Shown piece by piece: positions 19,151 through 22,994 of a stretch of DNA of 22,994 bases. A model generated the notes under the pieces. It was not told where the DNA came from. It was given only the letters and a program-made list of their open reading frames with translations, and made no database searches. The first letter of the stretch is position 1; the number at the start of each line of letters is the position of its first letter. The position numbers and the translations under genes are program-made. Source of the DNA: Acanthamoeba castellanii str. Neff (taxonomy: Eukaryota > Discosea > Longamoebia > Acanthamoebidae); the NCBI RefSeq assembly GCF_000313135.1, contig NW_004457466.1, positions 613,089 through 636,082 on the forward strand. Direction: 5' to 3'.

Positions 19151-21526
19151 ATGGTGAGCCTGCTGAGCGTGCTGGTGGGTGTAGCTGCTGTGTGCGTGCT
19201 GGCCTTCATCAAATGGCGCGTTGATCGCAAGGTGCGCCGAAGAACGATTTTTCCGTTGCTCTTAGAGGAGTGATTTTGAGGAAGGGGCCAAGATTCTCAC
19301 CAACATCATGCTTTCATTTTGCTGTGCACGCACAGAGGCTGACAGCGCCTGGCCCTCCCGGCATCCCCATCTTCTACAATCTCATCGAAGCCGTCAGCAA
19401 AAACGAGAAATTCTACGATTGGATTTATGACATGACCCTCAAGGTTTGTTGGCCTTCTCCCCTCCTCCTCCTCGTGCCTGAATCGATTTCGAATCTCACA
19501 CTCGAGTGCAGTACGGTAAAGTGTGTGTGTTCTCCATTCCTCGCAAGCCGCTGGACTTTGTGCTTATCGACCCGGCTGCGGTCAACCACATCCTCAAGGT
19601 CAACTTCGACAACTACATCAAGGTACCCCGCCTTGCTCTTCTGCATTTACGGATGTGCGGTGTGTGCGGTGTGTGCGGTGTGTGCGGTGCTGACTCGCGC
19701 GTGGCAGGGTGACGAGTTCAGGGAAACGCTGTATCCCTTCTGGGCGATGGCATCTTCAACACCAACGGCAGCTGCTGGAAGCAACAGAGGCAGACCGCGA
19801 GTCACCTCTTCAAGGTGCGTGAACTGCGCAGCATGGTGCCCATCTTCGTCCAGCACGGCCAAGAGGTACGTCGCAATCGCCACGCACGCACGCACATGCA
19901 CTCTTCTATCTCATCGCCCGTGACTGCCACGCACAGGTGGTGGAGATTCTGAAGGCGAACGAAGGTCAGGTAGTGGACGTGCAGGAGCTCTTCTGTCGTG
20001 CGACCCTCGACTCCATCGGAGGTACGCTGCAGCGCCCCCTCTTTGCGAGACTGTGTGCGGTGGTGTTATACCTTAAGATCCTAATTCTTGTGCACACCGT
20101 AGAGATCGCCTTCGGCAAGGCTATCGGGTCACTGAAGAAGGACGTCAGCTTCTCCAAGGCCTTCAACACCGCCACCCTTGCCTGCGACTACCGCTTCCGC
20201 TACCCCTGGTACAGGGTACGTTCGTGGTCATACCCGTGACCACAACGCATTCCTTTTATTCCACATTGTGCAAGGCACTTACCCTTGGTGTTGGTCGCAG
20301 TGGACCCCGTGGTCGGAGATGGAGTGGAAGCTGCGCGTCGGTTCGCGATCTGGACGCCTTCGCGCAGGAGGTCATCGACGAAAGGCGACAGAAGAGCCTT
20401 GACGAAGGGACCGACCTGCTCTCACGCTGCTTGAGCATCGGCGACGACGACGGACTGCCCTTCAGCGACAAGTTCCTGCGGGACATCATCATGAACTTCA
20501 TGTACGCCCAAATGTCCCCGTTGTGCCCTGTGTGTTGGCTCAAGTCCACATTTGCTCACTCGCGGCTCGCCATGTAGTATTGCCGGACGCGATACGACAG
20601 CGCAGACGCTGACGTGGCTGTTCTATCTGCTCTCTCAGTACCCTGACGTGCGACAACAGGTATGTGGCACGCCTGCGCACCACATTGGGGGTGGGCTCCT
20701 CTTGGCCTGACATGTCTGTCGCTTGTGCAACGCAACAATAGGTGGCTGACGAGATCAAGGACGAGCTGAAGGGCGGGCTGCCCACCTATGACAACGTGCA
20801 ACAGCTCAAGTGCCTCGAGCGCGTCATCGACGAAACGCTGAGGTGTGCATACCGTAGTGCTGTCTCCATGGCTTTTTGTTGGTCTCGTGCTCACGACGCA
20901 ACCTTGCGTTACAGGCTCTATCCTCCAGTGCCTGTGGACCGCAAGTCGGCAGTGAAGGACGACGTTTTGCCCGATGGCACCTTCATTCCAGCTGGGGTAA
21001 TCATTCCCCCCCCCCATGTGTTTGTTGCATGTTGTGTGTGTCGCGCGTCGTGTGTCGTGTGTGCATGAGTGAGCGCCCATACATAGCACTCACGATGGTC
21101 TTTCAGAGCGACATAGCCTACAGTCCATGGGTCTTGGGACGGCATCCCAGACTATTGGGCCGACCGCTGTCGTGCAAGCCCGATCGCTGGCTGGGCAGCG
21201 AACACAACGGCGGCAAGCCGGTGCCCTCCGTAGGCACGCTCCCCTTCATTCCTTTCAACTACGGTCCTCGCACCTGCCTCGGCGTCAAGATGGTACCCAA
21301 CACACGCGCACGCACCGCACGCAACGGCACACATCACCGCACCATCGTCTAAATGGGGCGTTGTGCGGTGTCACAGGCCTATCTCGAGGTCAAGGTGCTG
21401 GCCTGTCTCCTCTTGCAACAGCTGTCGCTGGAGCTTGTGCCCGGCCACGACGTCTCCTATCTGCCCGCCGTGACCATCTCGGCCAGGCACGGCATGAAGA
21501 TGATTCCCGCCCTGTCCACCCAGTAG
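19151..21526 (+). CDS. Cytochrome P450, CYP86/CYP704-like (two frameshifts)
   Basis: Twelve exons (19151-19231, 19336-19443, 19512-19622, 19708-19865, 19937-20021, 20103-20215, 20301-20501, 20578-20659, 20742-20842, 20915-20996, 21107-21292, 21377-21526) give about 486 aa. The protein starts with an N-terminal membrane anchor (LLSVLVGVAAVCVLAF) and a proline hinge (APGPPGIP). P450 hallmarks are LGDGIFNTNGSCWKQQRQTA (helix C), IAGRDTT (helix I), ERVIDETLRLYPPVP with ExxR, PDRWLG, and the haem loop FNYGPRTCLG. It is probably ER-bound and uses NADPH-P450 reductase; CYP86/704 relatives hydroxylate fatty acids, but the substrate is unknown. Two indels break the frame: one base short at 19740/19741 and two bases short in GCGCG at about 20333-20337. 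Alternative splice sites (acceptor TTCAG at 19722; donor after 20207) would keep a frame open but lose conserved residues. Confidence 0.88.
19654..19689. repeat. (TGTGCGGTG)4 in P450 intron 3
   Basis: Four perfect copies of a 9-bp unit in the intron between exons 3 and 4 (19623-19707) of the P450 gene. Confidence 0.95.
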
Positions 21527-21646
21527 TCGCCGCGGCTTAACATAAAAAGTCAAAAAGAAATGAAAAGAGAAAATACAGACGACGGACAAAAAAACAGGCC
21601 GTGACTTTTCTTCCGCAGAAGCCAGAACTTGTGGGAAAAGATAAAG
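21527..21646. other. Short spacer between P450 and the last gene
   Basis: An A-rich 120-bp gap holding the P450 3' UTR and the promoter or 5' UTR of the downstream gene. No specific element was recognised. Confidence 0.5.
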
Positions 21647-22933
21647 ATGGAGAAGGAGGCAAAGGAAGATGAAGACAAGTGGGGAGAGCAGGAAAGTGGC
21701 GCTGGCGACGAGGACAACGAGCAAATGGAAGAGGAAGTAGCCAGAATTCTGGGGCTACCTCTCGAAGAGGAAGGAGAACAGGCCTGGCCTGTTTTCACCT
21801 GGACCCCACCAGGTGTGGAGGTCCCCATACCAGCGCCCACGCTGACACCCACCCCAATGCCAGCACCACGGCCCCCGCTCGTCACAGAAAACAACCTCTT
21901 CCCCTGGGTGCCCACCCCCTATTCTTTCCCATTTTGTTAAAACTCGATGTTGACACTCAGCTTCGGTGGAATGGCGTTAGGGAGAGCCACCAATGCTGTC
22001 TTCTACTTCATCTTCAAGTTCCTTTACGGACGCAACGGGAGAGTCCACGTCGGCCGAGCCTCCGAGGCCTGCACCCCTTTTCCTCGTACCATCACCAACT
22101 GCTTCTTCGACTGCGCCTCGTCTGCCGGCTACACCGCCGCCACTGCAACATGGCTACGAGGACCAGCGGCAGCGCAATCTAGTGCGTCGCCTCGCTTCCG
22201 CTAGCCCTATTGTTGGCATCGATGAAAACGAAGACAACGACGACGAGAACCTCTTTGGCGGAGACGACTTGGCTTGGCGCCTCTACGACAACAATAGCAG
22301 CACCACCGGAGCCCTCCTGGCCGCCTCGCCTCGAGAAGCCGCGAAGAGGCGAGAGGAAAGGGGCAAACTGCGGGACCACGCCAGGCACTTGGCCCAGTGC
22401 AGAATAGAAGAGGTACTCCACAAAGATGATGCTTGGCATTTCTACACCCCATCCTCATTAATGCGGACACACACACAAACCAGGAACAACACAAGCGTAA
22501 GTGGTGGGACGAGCAGATCAAGGAGCGGGACTGGACCATGCAGCTGATGATGGCACTGTTGGACCCCACGTTGTCGTGTGCTCAGGTGACACACCACCCA
22601 AAGCGGTGCCCGTTCTGCGTTCTGAGGTCTTACTCACAACCTCTTCACACAGAAAAACGACCAGATCCAGAAGCTGCGCGAGCAGTTCATAGTTGCTGTG
22701 AGGCAGGGCGTCAGCAAGATCTTCAATTCTAAGAAATCCCACTCAGCATTCAAGTTCAACGGGTGCGTTTAGTACTTCCTACCCTCTACGCACACATACA
22801 ATGGCTTACCTCAGAGGCCTGGTGCTTCTGGAGAGTGCAGATACGCGGTGGGGCCTGGGGAGGACGTCTACGCCACCGGCGGCATCCGCTTCCAGCAGGT
22901 CAGCTCCAGCGCCCAGGCCAGCCGCTTCTTCAG
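21647..22933 (+). CDS. Unrecognised protein, 5' part (runs off window)
   Basis: Exons 21647-21907, 21981-22412, 22484-22585, 22653-22762 and 22841-22933 join in phase; the last ends at a GTAAGG donor, so the gene continues to the right. The first exon begins with an acidic stretch (MEKEAKEDEDKWGEQE) and then a Pro-rich segment. The second is Ser/Pro-rich, then acidic (DENEDNDDENLFGGDD), then helical and basic (REAAKRREERGKLRDHARHL). The next exons give KWWDEQIKERDW, then NDQIQKLREQFIVAVRQGVS, then FNGYAVGPGEDVYATGGIRF, which may open a folded domain. No family was recognised. The first join is less sure: donor 21908 and acceptor TTAG at 21977-21980 keep phase, but an independent start at the ATG 21993 is possible. 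Confidence 0.6.
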
Positions 22934-22994
22934 GTAAGGTGACCACCTCACCAAGCGCCTCCATTCTCTGCATCATCTGTTGGATGATTGATGG

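Noticed and set aside
21629..21940. Separate small acidic/proline-rich protein ending at 21940
   Set aside because: A phase-matching intron (21908-21980) joins it to the following reading frame, and the stop falls inside that intron. It remains possible but less economical.

Overview
The window looks like nuclear DNA of a gene-dense, intron-rich free-living protist, most likely an Acanthamoeba-type amoebozoan. Exons are GC-rich. Almost every gene is cut by 40-400 nt GT-AG introns roughly every 70-250 nt, intergenic gaps are only 0.1-0.5 kb, and the gene families (PX, F-box/MORN, NADAR, Zn2Cys6+PAS factor, UBX, TKL kinase, CYP86-like P450) fit such an organism. The genus is an inference. All gene models were built by hand from frame, splice phase and family conservation.

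Layout: PX-domain protein (+, 5' end outside, stop at 1370); F-box/MORN protein (-, 1634-3236); NADAR protein (+, 3604-4245); Zn2Cys6/AT-hook/PAS transcription factor (-, 4354-7288); tRNA-Ile(AAU) (-, 7506-7578); UBA-ZZ-UBX p97 adaptor (+, 7707-9752); aldo-keto reductase (-, 9888-11396) with a fossil duplicate of one of its exons just upstream; Tls1/C9orf78-type splicing factor (-, 11816-13283); TKL kinase fused through a Lys/Glu-rich linker to an arrestin-like C-terminal domain (+, 13814-17312, one apparent frameshift); intronless PB1/His-rich protein with a clear TATA box (+, 17705-18820); CYP86-like cytochrome P450 (+, 19151-21526, two apparent frameshifts); and an unrecognised gene running off the right edge (+, 21647 to beyond 22933).

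The genes do not form one pathway. Several concern ubiquitin and proteostasis (F-box protein, UBX adaptor, possibly the PB1 protein) or membranes and signalling (PX, MORN, kinase-arrestin), but this looks like ordinary genome content rather than a co-regulated cluster.

The most interesting points are: the kinase-arrestin fusion; complementary CA-rich and GTCGTGT intronic repeats that flank the ZZ-finger exon of the UBX gene and could pair across it; a 7-bp repeat family confined to introns; a donor-site consensus of GTRC (40 of 58 hand-placed introns) instead of GTAAG; an easily missed 42-nt exon in the PAS gene; and small indels in the kinase and P450 genes that are either assembly errors or gene decay.
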